A DNA stretch of 64,000 nucleotides from Trichobilharzia regenti (GCA_944472135.2 OX235270.1:54069267-54133266); one strand, 5' to 3'; counted from the stretch's first letter, positions 1 through 13,340 are shown. Translations and numbers: made by a program. The notes: a model not told the origin generated them from the sequence alone.

Positions 1-62
1 CTGATTATAAATTTATATTTAATACTATTCTACAAGTCTTTTCTTCCATCTTCCGTTATCAG

Positions 63-182
63 GTAATAGCTGGAATCCCTTTAAATATAATTGGTGGTCT
101 TGTTGTACTCACAGCCGTATCTACTTATGCAGTACCACTTTTCGGACTGAACAGCAAACCTTCATGGATCAATACTGCTTGA
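63..182 (+). CDS. Last exon of an SLC13-type Na+/carboxylate cotransporter (partial gene)
   Basis: After a pyrimidine-rich stretch ending in AG at 61-62, a phase-0 open frame encodes 39 residues and ends in TGA at 180-182. The peptide has a hydrophobic segment (GIPLNIIGGLVVLTAVSTYA) followed by VPLFGLNSKPSW. This is the shape of the extreme C terminus of SLC13 sodium/di- or tricarboxylate symporters: a final membrane helix, then an F-x-L...PSW tail. Such proteins sit in the plasma membrane and import succinate, citrate or related anions with sodium. The rest of the gene lies left of the window. Assignment is by motif recall only, so sulfate transporters of the same family cannot be excluded. 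Confidence 0.72.
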   Translation, partial: VIAGIPLNIIGGLVVLTAVSTYAVPLFGLNSKPSWINTA

Positions 183-580
183 TTAAGGTGTCCAAGTTTC
201 TGGTTTTAAATAACATTGAATTAATGAATGATTAGGAGTAAAAATGAACTATCTGTGATAGCATTACGTGATGAAGAAACTTTTCTGTTTATCCCGATCT
301 ACGTTTTTTTTATTAGTTACAAGAAGGTTTTTTTATTTAAAACAAAAAAGTTGTCTGGAAATATTTTATTTATAAGCAATCTTTGCTTCCTTGTTTGAAT
401 CAAATAACTTAAATCTTTCAGTTTATGTCAGGACCTAGTTGCAAGTCAAATATTATTTGTGCTCTTTCCACTCTACAGCGGCAAAAGACTCTCTATGAGT
501 GAAAGCTCTGATTTGTCAATAAAAATGCTACTTATATAATTCTCTTCATATTTCAATAAAGTGCAATAATGTCACAGGCA
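183..580 (+). other. Probable 3' UTR of the SLC13-type gene
   Basis: AT-rich non-coding sequence follows the stop codon. The first good AATAAA hexamer on this strand is at 555-560, so the transcript probably ends just after it. The real cleavage site cannot be seen. Confidence 0.35.
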
Positions 581-582
581 TT

Positions 583-1463
583 AGAGACATATTATATAAA
601 ATAATGCATTTCTAAGATTTCGGATCCATGCACTAATGTTATTGGCATCGGTTATACTTTAACTATATCTGTTACCTTGAAATCCTCCGAATGTAATTTT
701 TTTAAAAACGTATAAGCTAAGTGACCTAATATTGGGGAAGTTTCATTATATTTTCACTTTTTTATTACTTCTGAATCAATCTGTGCATATGATTTTTAAT
801 TTAGACGGATAAACAGTAATACTAGGTCGTCTGTTGACACCTGTCCTCTTCATTTCCTTCTGGCTCCAGATTAGTGTCGACTTGTGCTATCTGTAAAAAG
901 GGCACAACTTTGTTGCAAAAAGCATTATCACTGGTGAAACAAACGATAAATAAGGAATTAAGTGAAATATCTGACGCAAGATTGTCTTTGATCATAATGA
1001 AATGGTACTACATGAATAAACTTAATAAATAAAAATAGCACGTTTCGTTTTAGATTCCATAAATAGAGTTCGCATATCTTCATTTTTATCGATTAGGGAA
1101 TTCATTTACATGTTCAGAAATACTAACATCTTTCCTTAAATAGAGAATAAACAGCAGATTGAGTGGAGAAATATGTTCCTTTTCAATTAGTTCCTCATCA
1201 ATGGTTCTACGCTAATATACAGTTTTCTACATCAAAATATTTTACCAATCAGGTATAGGCGGGGGTAGAATCAATAGGTTAAAGGTCATCAAAACAAATA
1301 GCTATTAGAGGTTAGTAAAAAGATATCTAAGTTTTAAAAGACGGCTTAAAATTAATTACGGAATTCAAGATAAGTTTATTCCTAGGCGTTGGCAACAAGT
1401 TATTACATAATCAAGAGATTTCTAAAGTAAAAAATGATGACTAAGAAGAATGGGATAAGATGG
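583..1463. other. Intergenic, nothing recognised
   Basis: AT-rich sequence without a convincing ORF, repeat family or RNA gene on either strand. Confidence 0.4.
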
Positions 1464-1570
1464 AGGATTTCGTCATGAGCTGACATCAGTTGGAGAACCA
1501 CTGGAAAACCTGGGAGTACTGGACAACTGTTTCGTTCTATTTTAGGGCTCTTCACAGTACGCACCCACCA
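1464..1570 (-). repeat. 3' part of a hammerhead-bearing SINE, decayed
   Basis: The reverse strand matches the SINE present three times near 20.1-20.8 kb, from the GGGTGCGTACTG block to the ATGACGAAATCC end. The tRNA-like head is missing. The hammerhead core is damaged: the C of CTGAAGA is lost and the helix II strand reads GAAC instead of GGAC, so it should not self-cleave. Confidence 0.65.
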
Positions 1571-1759
1571 GATTAGGATAACTCAGAAGACTTACGTAAA
1601 ATACAAACAAGTTAATATATTTAGCTAGAATTGTGAAAATTAACAAAGCAAAAGATAGTTACAAAGGCAGAGGAAAAACATCGACATAGACAATCGGAAT
1701 TCATCTGCAGATGAATTTGGTTTGTTACAAGATTTCATCATGAGCTGGCTTGGTTAGAG

Positions 1760-3750
1760 AATGTGAATGAATAAAGCCATACCTCAAATTTTTGTTCTTT
1801 GTGAAAACTTATATATTTAAAGCTGTTAGCCCTAAAAAGGTTTAAAATTTAAAGCAATGTACTCACTTACTTCACTTACTACTAAACACTGCTAAGAAAA
1901 TTTCAACAAAGGGAAATGATATTCGGGTGGCGAGCACTTCTGATCCAATCTCTGACGGTTATTCACAACGAAGATGTGTAGTGTTCGCTAATATTTTTTG
2001 AAATGAAAGACAGAAAAAAGGAGCAGGTTGTGATCACACATGGGAGCTTGTCAAAACAGTTCGCTTCGGAGTGGCTCACAGTTGTCGCAGATGCAGTCTT
2101 CGTTAAAGATTTGAGGATTTTTCTTTTAAGGATACTTGGCACAAAGCTATCAGTTTCACATGGACTATCTTCTTAATAAGTGAAGTGCATGTCTCATTTC
2201 GTGGCTTTCGTTTCAAGTCTTCATCACACATATTTCTGTATATTCATTTTCCCCCTACTGGTTTGTGTAAAAACGATTCTTCTAGGCTGTGATAGCTTCA
2301 GATACGTTGAATATGATGAGCGAATTTGGAAACAGAAGCTGTCTCATAGGTAAATATCATTACAAAAATTATGGGAAGTCTAAACATTAGAATTTTGAAG
2401 CTAATAATGAAAATATTCATGGTGAAGACACAGGTCAGATTTATTATAAAAATTGTTGTAAATCCTTTACGATAAGCATTTAACGTGTTCTATTTTTTAG
2501 CTTGACACTTGTAAATGTGTGACCTTATAGGACGAAAGTTAATAAGATTACGTTATACAGCTTTACATAATGAAATCGATCGAAAGGCATCGTCTTTGAA
2601 TTCTTTGGAGTACAGATGAAGAATTTTTGTTGTATATTCTCTTCTTTTTAAAATGAAATTTCTCACTAGCAACTAATATTAAAGGGACTATGCTTTAGCT
2701 GGTAATCAACTAAATCTTGAATTCATTGAACTCTCTCTTGTGATCGAGTAATTATTCTGAAATATTTCCTTCAGTGTCTTTTACTTTCTTTATTCTTTTT
2801 TAAGGCTTTAGTTGAATACGTTCTCGAGAATTTAGACGGGTTTTTTTTGTCTGTTGCTACTGTTTAAACCTCACGGTTGGTTAAGTATATAAAATTAAAC
2901 ATTAATTGGTATGATGAAAGACATTTTTTAATTTTTGGTAGAAATAATAGATACCAAATGTCATTATAAAATTATTTAAAATTAATGCAGTACTTTTAAA
3001 ATATCACAAAAGGATTTGGTTGAATAACTTACTAAGTAAGCTGTAGCTTCAAGAAAACTTGATGAAGGCTTAATTCGCTTAGAAGGTATCTTACTCATAC
3101 ATATCAGGGACAAAAGTTTGATTTTTATTAACTGATTCACTGTATTCCCTTATGAATGGTTCATTCACTTTCTAACGGCCTATAACATCTTTTTTTAAAC
3201 TTTACATTTTTCATTGACTCACAGGTAATTTAAGACGTTTGTTTCTTTTACTCAGTTAGGATAACTACAAACAATATCTACTGACATTCAGAATGAAAAA
3301 TGCACTTTGAAAGAAAGCCATTATGGAATATGAATAGTTGAAATAGCTTGGCTAATAAAAGACATCAGCTTTGAATGAATTCTTAAATGATTAGTCATAG
3401 GGATAACAAGGAAAGAAGGTAAATGCATTCAAGGTTGAAAATTTGATATTGAACATGATGTTGTTATTCAGTTAAAATTAAAAACATCAACCGAAATGCA
3501 TTTCATAGTTTGAAGAGTGGATCAAATACCCTTAAGTGAGAATTACTCACACGAGATTAATGGAACTTCAGTAAGAAGTTTAAAATGGACATATTTGGGA
3601 AAGGCTTTGTTGAAAATATTACAAAATTATGAGGAGATTCAAAAGAATCTAAAGCAAAGCAAATTTTTTAAAGTACAGACGCCTGGAAAGAATAAAAAGG
3701 AATCATATGATTCTGTAAAGTTGAAATTTCTTCATTATGTATACAGTTCC
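1760..3750. other. Intergenic, nothing recognised
   Basis: AT-rich sequence. The longest open frames are short and look random. No family motif was recognised. Confidence 0.4.
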
Positions 3751-3751
3751 A

Positions 3752-3754
<3 letters not shown>

Positions 3755-3807
<53 letters not shown>
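3755..3807. repeat. (TA)n microsatellite
   Basis: About 26 uninterrupted TA dinucleotides. It produces artefactual Ile-Tyr ORFs on both strands. Confidence 0.95.
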
Positions 3808-3809
<2 letters not shown>

Positions 3810-6350
3810 AAAAATGTCAATAATAGTGTAATTATGACAAAGTATTTGTGATCATAATAGTAGATAAACATCCAGTGGTAATAAAAAACAGGTTTCGTAA
3901 TATGTAAAATCGTTCATAGAATCTATGTGTTAGAAAGGATTATCAAATAAATATGACTAATCGATAAGTGAAACTTTATATAAAATGGTGAGAAGTCGGA
4001 TATAACAGTGTTTTATAATGCGAACAAATAAAATTAAGTGGTGGAACGTGAAAAGTGAAATAAAACAAGAAATAATCAAAATTATAAGGTTATTAACACT
4101 GAGTCTAATATCATTTCAAGATATTGCCGTTCTTATACCATGTATATATTCATACATTCAGAAGTAAGACCCTTTCCGTCTTCACTTCCTTCACAGAACT
4201 GTGGAAATTCCTTCTGTGAGCTGATGTCACTCGCATTTTTTGACACACTTTGTAGACTTCCGCCATGTGTTTCATCCATAAGCAAATAATACATTAGCTT
4301 TTTTACTTATATTGTGTGCAATCTTCCATACACCTATCCACTTAGATGGCATTTAATGACATATTAAGCCCTAATTAAAGTAAAGAAGCAACCATGATTA
4401 TTTGTTAGTAATGAAAAGTTGCTTCGTAGAAATAATAGATGGCTGACACGGAACTAAGCAACTGAACAGTGCCTAAAAAAATAATAAAACTGCGGTAGAT
4501 CTTTTAGTTCTATAAAGGGACATGAAAAGTTGAAGTTAAAAAAATTATACAAACAATAGAGCCATGTACATTATTAATTTCTGCCCAAAGTACTCTCTAT
4601 CATTGTATTCTTCGTCATCAGCTACCTACTGCTTTTTATCTGTAAGTAATATAAGCATGCATCTGCTTTTAGTGTTGGTTCTCTAGTCTTATTTGTTCAT
4701 TTTCATGGAACCATGCCTCACTCAGCATGTCAAAATTGTGTTTTGTCCGTAGTAATTCTCATCCTATGACTAAATTCCACCTGCTGAGAATATTTCATTT
4801 GTGTTCCACTTTCTCTTGAATCATGTTTATTCTAGCCTACATTTCCTTAATTTATACATATTTGCACTTTCTTCTTCCTTGACTATGAATAGTTTTGGGA
4901 TAGCCTCGGCGTTTACCAGTGCTTCCAACGGCAGTTACTAAAATCGTTCCAGATAGGTGGTTTTCAATATATTATATACGTATAAATGTTGATTGAGCAC
5001 ATGAAAATGAACAGATTCTGCGTTCTGGAATTTACGTGTGAATCCAACATTCAGTTCACATAATAGGAAGTTTGACAGATGATTTTAGTTAGGCATTCTA
5101 AGAATGAATCTACACATACATGAAAGAGTGACGGATAGTAAAAGGCATAAAATGGAAACAAATGTAATAAACTTGGACTTTCAAAATATTTCCATAGTTC
5201 CATACTTATGAAACAAATAGGAGTTAGCTTTAAGGCGATTAAATGTGGTTACCTTATGGCCAACCTTAAGACTTACAAGTGAACTTATCTTCATTACCAA
5301 AATACATAAGTAAGCTGTTTACTGATGGTCAGTGAAAATTTACGATTCTATTCAACAATGTCAAAAGATATCAGCAGAAATGAATAACCGGTCGAATAAT
5401 GTCAAAACAATTGGGATCAGGTGTCATGTTAACGATGATTATTATTCATAAGTTATGTAGTCAGTTACATCCAGACTTAGATTTCTCTTCTTGTAATGAG
5501 TTCTTTTACGTATTTCAGTACATATAATGCAAGTAAACAAACTGGTTATCACCTACACCTCCAAGCATTTTAGAGAAACAGACCTTCACAATAAAACTGA
5601 CCAAAGATAGTGTTCACTGTCCAATGAAATCGTCAAATTTCGTAAGGGCTATAGGTATTGACTATGAGAACAAACGGACTGATCAGTACATGAGGTAGCC
5701 AACCAATCCTCGAAATCATGAAACCTGTTTATTTCTGCAAATCGTCGTTATTATATGAGCTTGAATAATAGTGTTGTGGTGCTTTATTTGACCAAACTAG
5801 CGTACACATATATCCTAGTACTTCTTCACGATTATTATTGTGTCCTAACGTTGTGTTTACTCGACATCCACAACGTAAACCAAAAGGCACTTAGGAAGGA
5901 GTACGAACGTGTTTAACGCAGTAATCAAAATTCAAAAGTTGAGTGAGTACAAATGTATCAATTGATAACACGCAATCTTTAGAGTGATAAACAAATCAAA
6001 GTCCAATTACATAGTGAAAGTATACTACAAAGGTGAGTAATAAAATGGGTAACTACAATAGTACCACTACCAGTCCCATCATCATCATTATTCATAGTCT
6101 AAACAGTTAAAAAATGTTCAGTAACGTTTATAAGGAGCGTTGTGAGAACTAATTCATTCACATTAGTCGTAATCTACACATACTTTTTCTGAGTTTGAGT
6201 GCAACACTTCTATTTTTCCCATTTGCAAGTGCTATTGAAAATATGGAAGCCTGCTTAATTCACTGAGCATCTAAATTTTCCGTCCATCGAAATGCACCGT
6301 TTTTGCTTCATTTCAAAATGTCCTAATCAAACAGTCTGATAGAACATGGC
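3810..6350. other. Intergenic, nothing recognised
   Basis: No coding frame, tRNA-like box pair or repeat shared with other parts of the window was found. Confidence 0.4.
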
Positions 6351-6359
6351 ATAAAATAA

Positions 6360-6665
6360 GATATCATCCTTTCTCGCGAATACTGTGATTTATTTTGTGA
6401 TCAAGTTACTATGTGAATGTTTCGTTTCTCACGCATATTGTGATTTAGTGTGTGTGATCAGTTCTTTTGTTTTGTCTCCCCTTGATCATTGTCGGACCGT
6501 CAACCAATCAGGATAGATGTTTCTAGCCAATAAGAACAATCCATTCTCACGGTTGTGAGCCAACTGTATTATGGTGAAAAAATGTATAAATATCCTGTGT
6601 TGTTTCTTAATAGAAGTACAATATAATAACACAATATCCTAAAGTAACAGGTCAACATCTGTCTT
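6360..6665 (+). repeat. Possible LTR or promoter-like repeat relic
   Basis: The segment has a CCAAT-like motif (ACCAATCAGG, CCAATAAGA), a TATA-like box (TATAAATAT at 6585-6593) and then a run resembling an R/U5 region. The next kilobase (6,860-7,760) has broken frames and higher GC, as might be left by a gag-like ORF. No second LTR, primer binding site or target duplication was found, so this is only a suggestion. Confidence 0.2.
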
Positions 6666-6859
6666 TTGATGTTTGCCTGGCTGAGTGAATCGGAAGGTAC
6701 AACGGACAAATAGACGTATTAGCATACCAGTCGAGTTCATTACCGTGATAATAGTTAGCAGGCGCAGACATAACAAAGTAGCAACTGATTTAATCAATTC
6801 AATGTAGTCATAACACAGTCACTTTCTATACTCGAGCAGAAGTTTAAACCACTTTCTAG

Positions 6860-7760
6860 CTAAATGTAAATGTTACCACCTCCTTCATTCGCCCAGCATA
6901 CTGGTAAACTGTAATACCAAATCAAACAAGTGGATTTCGCGTGGTTCGTACCTGTCCGTTTCCGCGTTGAGAGCGTAAGAGCCAGGAAAACAATCTGATA
7001 AGGATGATTGAACAATTTTGACGGCTTCAGCAAGACGTAACACTCATTTTTGTTGTGTGACAATCTATCCTGCTAAACCTCAGCTTCAAACGCAATTTGG
7101 CACATCTACCATGGTGATTTGGCTGCTAAACTAAAGGAATTATTTATTAACGATGACATGAAGACAACGCACAGCCGTGCTCTAGCTCCTTGAAAACACA
7201 GTTGTCCGCAATCTGACACAGCCAGCACAGATAAACAAACTGACTGTTGAAATTGAAATGGCTGAGTTTCATTCGAACGTCCTAACTTCTTTGACCACCT
7301 ACAAGAGACTTATCATCTGTGCAGTTCGTGGATGGTCTGCCTTCCACCACCGATGGAGAATGTTTAAAAGCCAGGTGAACTGCTAGAAATTATCCGCCAA
7401 AGATAGAAAACCTTGTTTGTTGGGGATTATGGCATTTGGGAAAAAATGCCAAGTAGGTGGCTTAAGAGTGCCCCTGCGACTTCATCAGATACAACTATCA
7501 CTAGTACGATAGATGCATTTGCATATGGCCGGGGCTTTTGCAAGCCCAGCTTTCAATCTTGTAATTACATTGACTGCTGATTGAAGGTTTCTTGGTCTTC
7601 CACCTAGTGCATCAGGCAGTGACCCTACAGACAGTGCACAAATAGGTGTGAAACGTAGATAGACGTCAGTAAACCTCAGGGAACGTTGCAGTTGAGATGC
7701 TGGAGGATACTGCTCGCCATTATCCCTCTCTCTAGGTAATGACCTTATCTCAGAATTCAA
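6860..7760. other. Unclassified higher-GC sequence, probably old mobile element
   Basis: Base composition differs from the flanks, and short open frames occur on both strands with many stops. I could not assign it to a family. A decayed gag is one possibility. Confidence 0.2.
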
Positions 7761-7769
7761 CAGTATGTC

Positions 7770-8755
7770 TTAGTAACCCTGTTATCACTGCGCCAAAAAC
7801 TGACCGATCGTCATGAAGTTGTGTTCCATTTTTCCAATGCCGTTTTCATTTCTATTAGTCTCCTTGTTATCGACGAGTAGGCTATCCATGTAGGCTTTAA
7901 AGAAAGGCAGTTCATTCAATAAGCAATGCTTACCTTGTTGAAAGGTTTATACAAAGTTCTGGTTGCCAAATTCCATTCCTGAGAGCTCATATAAATCCAA
8001 TATTACAGTTTATGTAGAGACCGAATTAATTCGATTATCGTCAGGACGCAAGAAAGCGATCCTTGAATTCTACTGCTGAGACAAGTGCTATCACAAAACG
8101 TTCCGAAGGCAACGAAAACAAGATTGTTCTCCAATTTTTTAGCATTTCTGTTAAACAATAACAACGTTACATTCAAAATTACTTCAAAAGAACAGTGGGG
8201 CAGCTTTACAGGCAGTGTGTGTTTATTAAATACTCAACGAGTACTGTAAGACAAAATAAGTTAACCAAATTTTAGCTTTGAAAGGGGCTTCGGAATCGAG
8301 GAGAATATTCCCAACTACCTGGGATCAATAGCTCCGTCAACAAGGGTCACGCACCAAAGCTCCCTTAGTCAGAATGACCTCGAAAAAAACTCAAATCATT
8401 TAACAACCCAGAGTCACTGTGCAAACAACCACAAGGAGGAGTATTGAAATATAAGATTAAATAAGGATAAAGGATATTTAAAAAAAATCAGAAGCCAACA
8501 TGTGTTGTATCAATGTCAAATCAATGATAAACAGTCTAGGAGTCCAGAGTAAGTTGACATGTCTGAACAAGAATAAATAATATAAATAAATCGTCCAGGA
8601 GAATCTTGTAGACTTTGTCCTTTACAGTAACGTCTCACTTTGGTATATCATCCTCAGTTACAGGAATATTGCTTTGGGTTTGAATTTTGTTTATTTTATT
8701 ATATATTGTGACAGTAAGAAGATTATAGAAGAAATCCTAGATGTCGACATTAGGG
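7770..8755. other. Intergenic, nothing recognised
   Basis: No coding or repeat signal beyond background. Confidence 0.35.
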
Positions 8756-8756
8756 T

Positions 8757-9190
8757 TTCCAATATCCAATATCGTTTTCACGAGCTAGTATAAACCATTT
8801 CGATTTCTTTGTGCTCGCCTCTTCATTGTGAGGTATAGGTTCCTGATCTTCAGTAAACTTCTGCGCAGCTCGTCCCGCCACTCGACTGTCGTAGCTTTGG
8901 TTGACTCCAAACGGAGTAGTGCTGGGATTAATTATATGTGTTTTATAGTATGAGGTGTGTTAAGACTGTTACTACTGTGCATGGAGTTGATCCTTCCACC
9001 AGTTAGTCCTCCGGTATCGTCGTCAAAAGAAAAGAGATAATAATAATACATACAATTAGTTAAGTTATTCAGACTAACAGACAGAAAAAGAAATGTGAAA
9101 ACGTAACATCAGTCAACTGAATAAATTTGAAGAATAATATGAATTATATATATATGTATATATATCGGTAATAATGATGATGATAATGAC
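8757..9190 (+). repeat. Dispersed repeat, copy A
   Basis: Runs from CCAATATCCAATATCG to TATATCGGTAATAATGATG. It is a near-copy of 12,913-13,340 in the same orientation, and part of it recurs inverted at 12,363-12,532. Each direct copy ends in a short TA/TAA-rich tail, as expected of a retroposed sequence. The reverse strand has an open stretch (ESTKATTVEWRDELRRS) kept in all three copies, so the repeat may derive from the coding part of a retroelement that I do not recognise. Confidence 0.75.
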
Positions 9191-9204
9191 AATAGGTGTA
9201 GTTT

Positions 9205-9710
9205 AAGTTGTCAGAAGATTAAGACGGGAGAGTGTGTAAAGAAGTAAAATCGACGAACTCAGTTGTCTACCCCTGAATGATGTATGGGATTTTAAGGGGA
9301 TAGGCCATTTGGATGCAGTCCTTGTGTCATTGCATGATTGTCCAGCCTTCGCTGAAAGGTGTCCACAGACGGTGCCATAGTTACATCTGCCGGTAAGGAA
9401 TTCCAGGGACGGCAAACACGCAGTGAAAAGAAGTGGGAGCGCACCCGGGTCCTTGCCCTCTGGTGAGCTATCCTTCTGGGATTTCCACGGGGAGGCGTAT
9501 ACCTACTCAGTGGCAGAACACCTTTGTTTGGGTGATTCTGGTCATTTGTTATTTTGTAGACAGTAATTAAATCCCCCTAAGACGTCGGTAGCCAAGTGTG
9601 AATAGGCCTAATTTCTTCAGCCTTTCATCATATGGTTTGTTTGGGAGACCAACCACTCCTTTTGTTGGCCGTCGTTGAACTATTTCTAGGAGGTCAGCAC
9701 CTCCTTATTT
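9205..9710 (-). pseudogene. C-terminal fragment of a non-LTR retrotransposon reverse transcriptase
   Basis: Reading down from about 9,710, the protein shows the conserved post-RT region of CR1/Jockey-like non-LTR elements. Visible blocks are [46 protein letters not shown] and FSLRVCRPWNSLPADV, then APSVDTFQRRLD. A frameshift near 9,575, after RRLRGD, breaks the frame. The fingers/palm domains with the catalytic aspartates are absent, so this is a 5'-truncated dead copy. Clade assignment is by pattern only. Confidence 0.75.
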
Positions 9711-9759
9711 AGACAGCAAGGTTAGGGTTATGGACGAAATCGAAGTAACCCTGAAAATC

Positions 9760-9875
9760 AGATGTAAAACAGTACCATATTTGAACAAGACATATAAGCG
9801 AACAATATTGTTTTCAGTTAGATCTTCTTCAGGGTTTACTCTAATTTACATAGACTTATATATATAAAAGTACCA
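9760..9875 (+). repeat. Short dispersed repeat, copy 1
   Basis: The segment running from GAACAAGACAT to TTACATAGACTTATATATA recurs with a few changes at 17,163-17,246. Identity is unknown. Its position beside Penelope-like fragments at the second site suggests an element's untranslated end. Confidence 0.55.
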
Positions 9876-9879
9876 TATT

Positions 9880-12360
9880 TTTAAAAAATGTATTAAACTA
9901 TGTAAAAAACATTGTTAACATGATATTACATTAGGTATTACGATGTATATTTTCTAAGAACATGTTACTGCTGCTCGAAGAATTATCTATAACGCATCCA
10001 TAACATCGTCCATAAGTCAATTTATATGCCTATTTCTGTTCTTTCACTCACCCTTAAACTTAATACTAACTTTAATCCTGACCTCAAACCTTAACTCCAA
10101 ACCTAAATTTCAGTAGAGAAAGTACGCAGGTAATTAACAGGACACTGCGCCTGTCATCAGTACCCGATTTTCCCTAATAACTTGGTTTGACCTGGGATGG
10201 CCTTTAATGACGTTCAATGAATCTGATCGTTTTTTAAAGGCCACCTTGTAATGGACTTTGACTTAAATCACAACACTTCAACCTTGCCTAGGCTCGGCTG
10301 TTTGAGGGATGGTTGACGCTAGGCATGTAAATTCAACTAACATTGTCGAGAACCTTTCATTTGATTTTGACAATGACCGTATTAGATCAGGAAATGGTGT
10401 TGACTTTCACTGAAGTTCGCACAAATGGGCTTTTCATTCGTTGGTATTGGTCTTTTCCGTGTATTCACTAGTGAGCTGTGCCTTAATATGTCGAAGCCGA
10501 CTATTGAGAGATGTGCTTCAGTGATAGTGAAAATCCATTGGGACTATAGCACGTCTATCTCCCGCTCGAAAGCCGTGATCTGAATAATATCGGTAGCCAG
10601 CAGCGCTATGCCGGACATTTACTGTCCCAACTTGAAGCTGGTTTTTAGTGTGATACTGGTTGTAGCTTCTGTATCAACAGAGTAGTGTATGATGGTTTAA
10701 TGATTGATGTGGAGTAGGTAACTGTCTAGGCTCGCCTTCTCAGCAGTCGCTCCTCGGCCCATGATTATGTGTATTTCTTTGAGAATACGCCTAACCGCCA
10801 GAGCTACTAAGAGAAACGTCCTGTTGATCTGCTTGGACCGGGGATACTTATCCTTTTATGCGATTTATCTCAGTTGCTATGTGTTATTTGGTTTTTAGCA
10901 AGTTTTTTCTCTAGTGATTGAATGTTGGTCACAAGTTCCAAGATTATTGGGCTGTTACCCATAATCATGTGGTTCGTTTTAAGGCAACCTATCTATATCA
11001 TTCATACCATTGTGCTTCTGACTTTCCAAGTGTGAGATCAGATTCTTGAGTATCTAATGCATATTTCACGTACACTAGCTTGACTTTGAGAACGAGTCAG
11101 AAATGGATACTGGAACTACCTAGGATCGGCACGTACTTAAGGAAAAATGGTGGTTAAGGGTGAACGTTTATTTACTAGGCATGTTGGTGTGCAAGTTAAG
11201 TGGGATACCGGGGTCACAAACACTGAAGAGTACTCAACGTTTAATGAAGAAAGAGAAACTCACAATCCACAAGGAAGATATTTGATCATTTATATGTTTT
11301 ACTTTATTCTGTTAAGTCATGAGTAGAAAAATGTGTTTCAGTATTGGGCTATGAAGTATCAGTTGCAACGGTGTTTAATTTGTTAAGGATTAAGGTTTCA
11401 CAGACTCACACCTCACCTCTGTTTTCCTGGCTGAGCGACGTTAACGGGTTCGTTGGCCAGACGTCAAGAGTGGTTAATGATATACAGATAGCCGGCATTT
11501 GTCTCAATGATGATTCATATATCCTAGAAAGTGCCAAGTGGAAGGGCACATGAATGATTCCTGCTATGACCATTTAGTTATACAAGTAAAGATCTTTCGT
11601 TTTAAAACTCATGCCTTTAGACAGAGAGGAAATCCCATCATGATTTTCAAAATTCTAAGGATTTCCGCGGACATAATCTATCTTCTTTTCTACTTATCAG
11701 GTAGAAACATCTTGCACGACATAACAGAAGCTTAGGAGGGACTGTGTAGTCGTGGAGTATTAGTTCTTCCGTCAAGTCATTAACTCTCTGAATCTACTCT
11801 CAGAAATGGTATCTGAGCGTTCATTCAACTCATTTAAGGAGTGACTAGGAAAGCATAGATGCTCGTAACCTAAGACACTAGTTCAGGTGTGAAGCCTATC
11901 TTTAGACGAAATTTCGACTTGATGTTTCTACACAGGTGCGTAAACAGGCTGCAAACTTCTACCAGAAAACAAAATGAAAAGTCATTAGCCTTCTTCAAGA
12001 TTGGCATATGGACTTATGATCAAGTCATGGTGAAATTTCGATATTAGACATCGTGTTTTTATTGATAATTTTTACAAATATTTGACCTTGACTTGCTAGC
12101 CTAGTTTTCGTAACCACAACGTCTTATCGTCTGGACATCACTCTTCATTTCACCACACTTGGCATCTAAGGACTATATGTATATCTAGGTAGGTCTTCTG
12201 CCATATTTATTGACGCGATTTTACTTCTTTAACACCATGTATTCCTAGACAGCATATGATATGTGGAGATTCATTCATTTCCTGGATTTACTAGGCCACT
12301 CAAGGAGAAGTTGAACTATCATAGCCAAAACTACAGTGACCTTCAACAACCAGTAGGAAT
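9880..12360. other. Unclassified intergenic DNA, in part repeat-like
   Basis: About 10,150-10,870 is less AT-rich than its surroundings and looks like old mobile DNA, but no domain could be read. Open frames at 11,344-11,735 (+) show no known family features. Confidence 0.25.
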
Positions 12361-12362
12361 GT

Positions 12363-12532
12363 AGGCACGAAAATGCACTCCTTTTGGAGTCAACCAAAGC
12401 TACGACAGTCGAGTGGCGGGACGAGCTGCGCAGAAGTTTACTGAAGATCAGGAACCTATACCTCACAATGAAGAGGCGAGCACAAAGAAATCGAAATGGT
12501 TTATACTAGCTCGTGAAAACGATACTGAATGT
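12363..12532 (-). repeat. Dispersed repeat, copy C (inverted, partial)
   Basis: Reverse-complement match to the first third of copies A (8.8 kb) and B (12.9 kb), from the CTCCTTTTGGAGTCAACC block to the AACGATACTGAATG end. It lies about 400 bp from copy B in opposite orientation. Confidence 0.7.
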
Positions 12533-12912
12533 TGAATATAGTTGTAGCTTGCCAGCTAGTATTTCCTTCGAGCACACCTCAGAATTTTCGGGACAAAATC
12601 CTTGGATGCATTGTACAATGCACGACACTTACTTGAAGTCAGCCGCAAAGCCTCTGCAACGAGCGCGAAGCATACTCTAAACATTCTGCACACAAAATGT
12701 TGTAACAATGTCTCCCAGTCTCTCCATAGATTATCTATAGAGCAGTCCTACCATGCGCAATATATCCATTCATCCAGGATCATGTTACTCTGAGATGCAT
12801 AGATATATCTGACAATATTCTTCAACATACTCCTGACTCTATCGGTAACTTAACTCCTAATACTAACCGTGACCCTAAATCTTAATCCTAAAAGTCATAA
12901 CCCTGCCTATCG

Positions 12913-13340
12913 CTATCCAATATCCAATATCGTTTTTACGAGCTAGTATAAACCAATTTGATTTCTTTGTGCTCACTTCTTGATTGTGAGGTATAGGTTC
13001 TTGATCTTCGGTAAACTTCTGCGTAGCTTGTCCCGCCACTCGACTGTCGTAGCTTTGGTTGACTCCAAAGGGAGTAGTGCTGGGATTAATTTTATGTGGT
13101 TTGTAGTTTGAGGTATGTTAAGACTGTTACTACTGTGATTGGAGTTGATCCTTTCGCCAGTTAGTCCTTCGGTATTGTCGACAAGAGAAAAGAGATAGTA
13201 ATAATAATAATAGATATAATTAGTGAAGCTAATCAGACTAAGGGACAGAAACGAAAATAGGAAACGTAACAACAGTCAGCTCATTAAGTTTGAAGAATAA
13301 TATATATATCGGTAATAGTAATAATAATAATAATATCGCT
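12913..13340 (+). repeat. Dispersed repeat, copy B
   Basis: Same orientation and extent as copy A at 8,757-9,190, with scattered substitutions and a TA/TAA-rich tail of a different length (13,300-13,336). Confidence 0.75.

Noticed and set aside
3517..3871. ORFs ending in long Ile-Tyr runs on both strands
   Set aside because: They are translations of the (TA)n tract.
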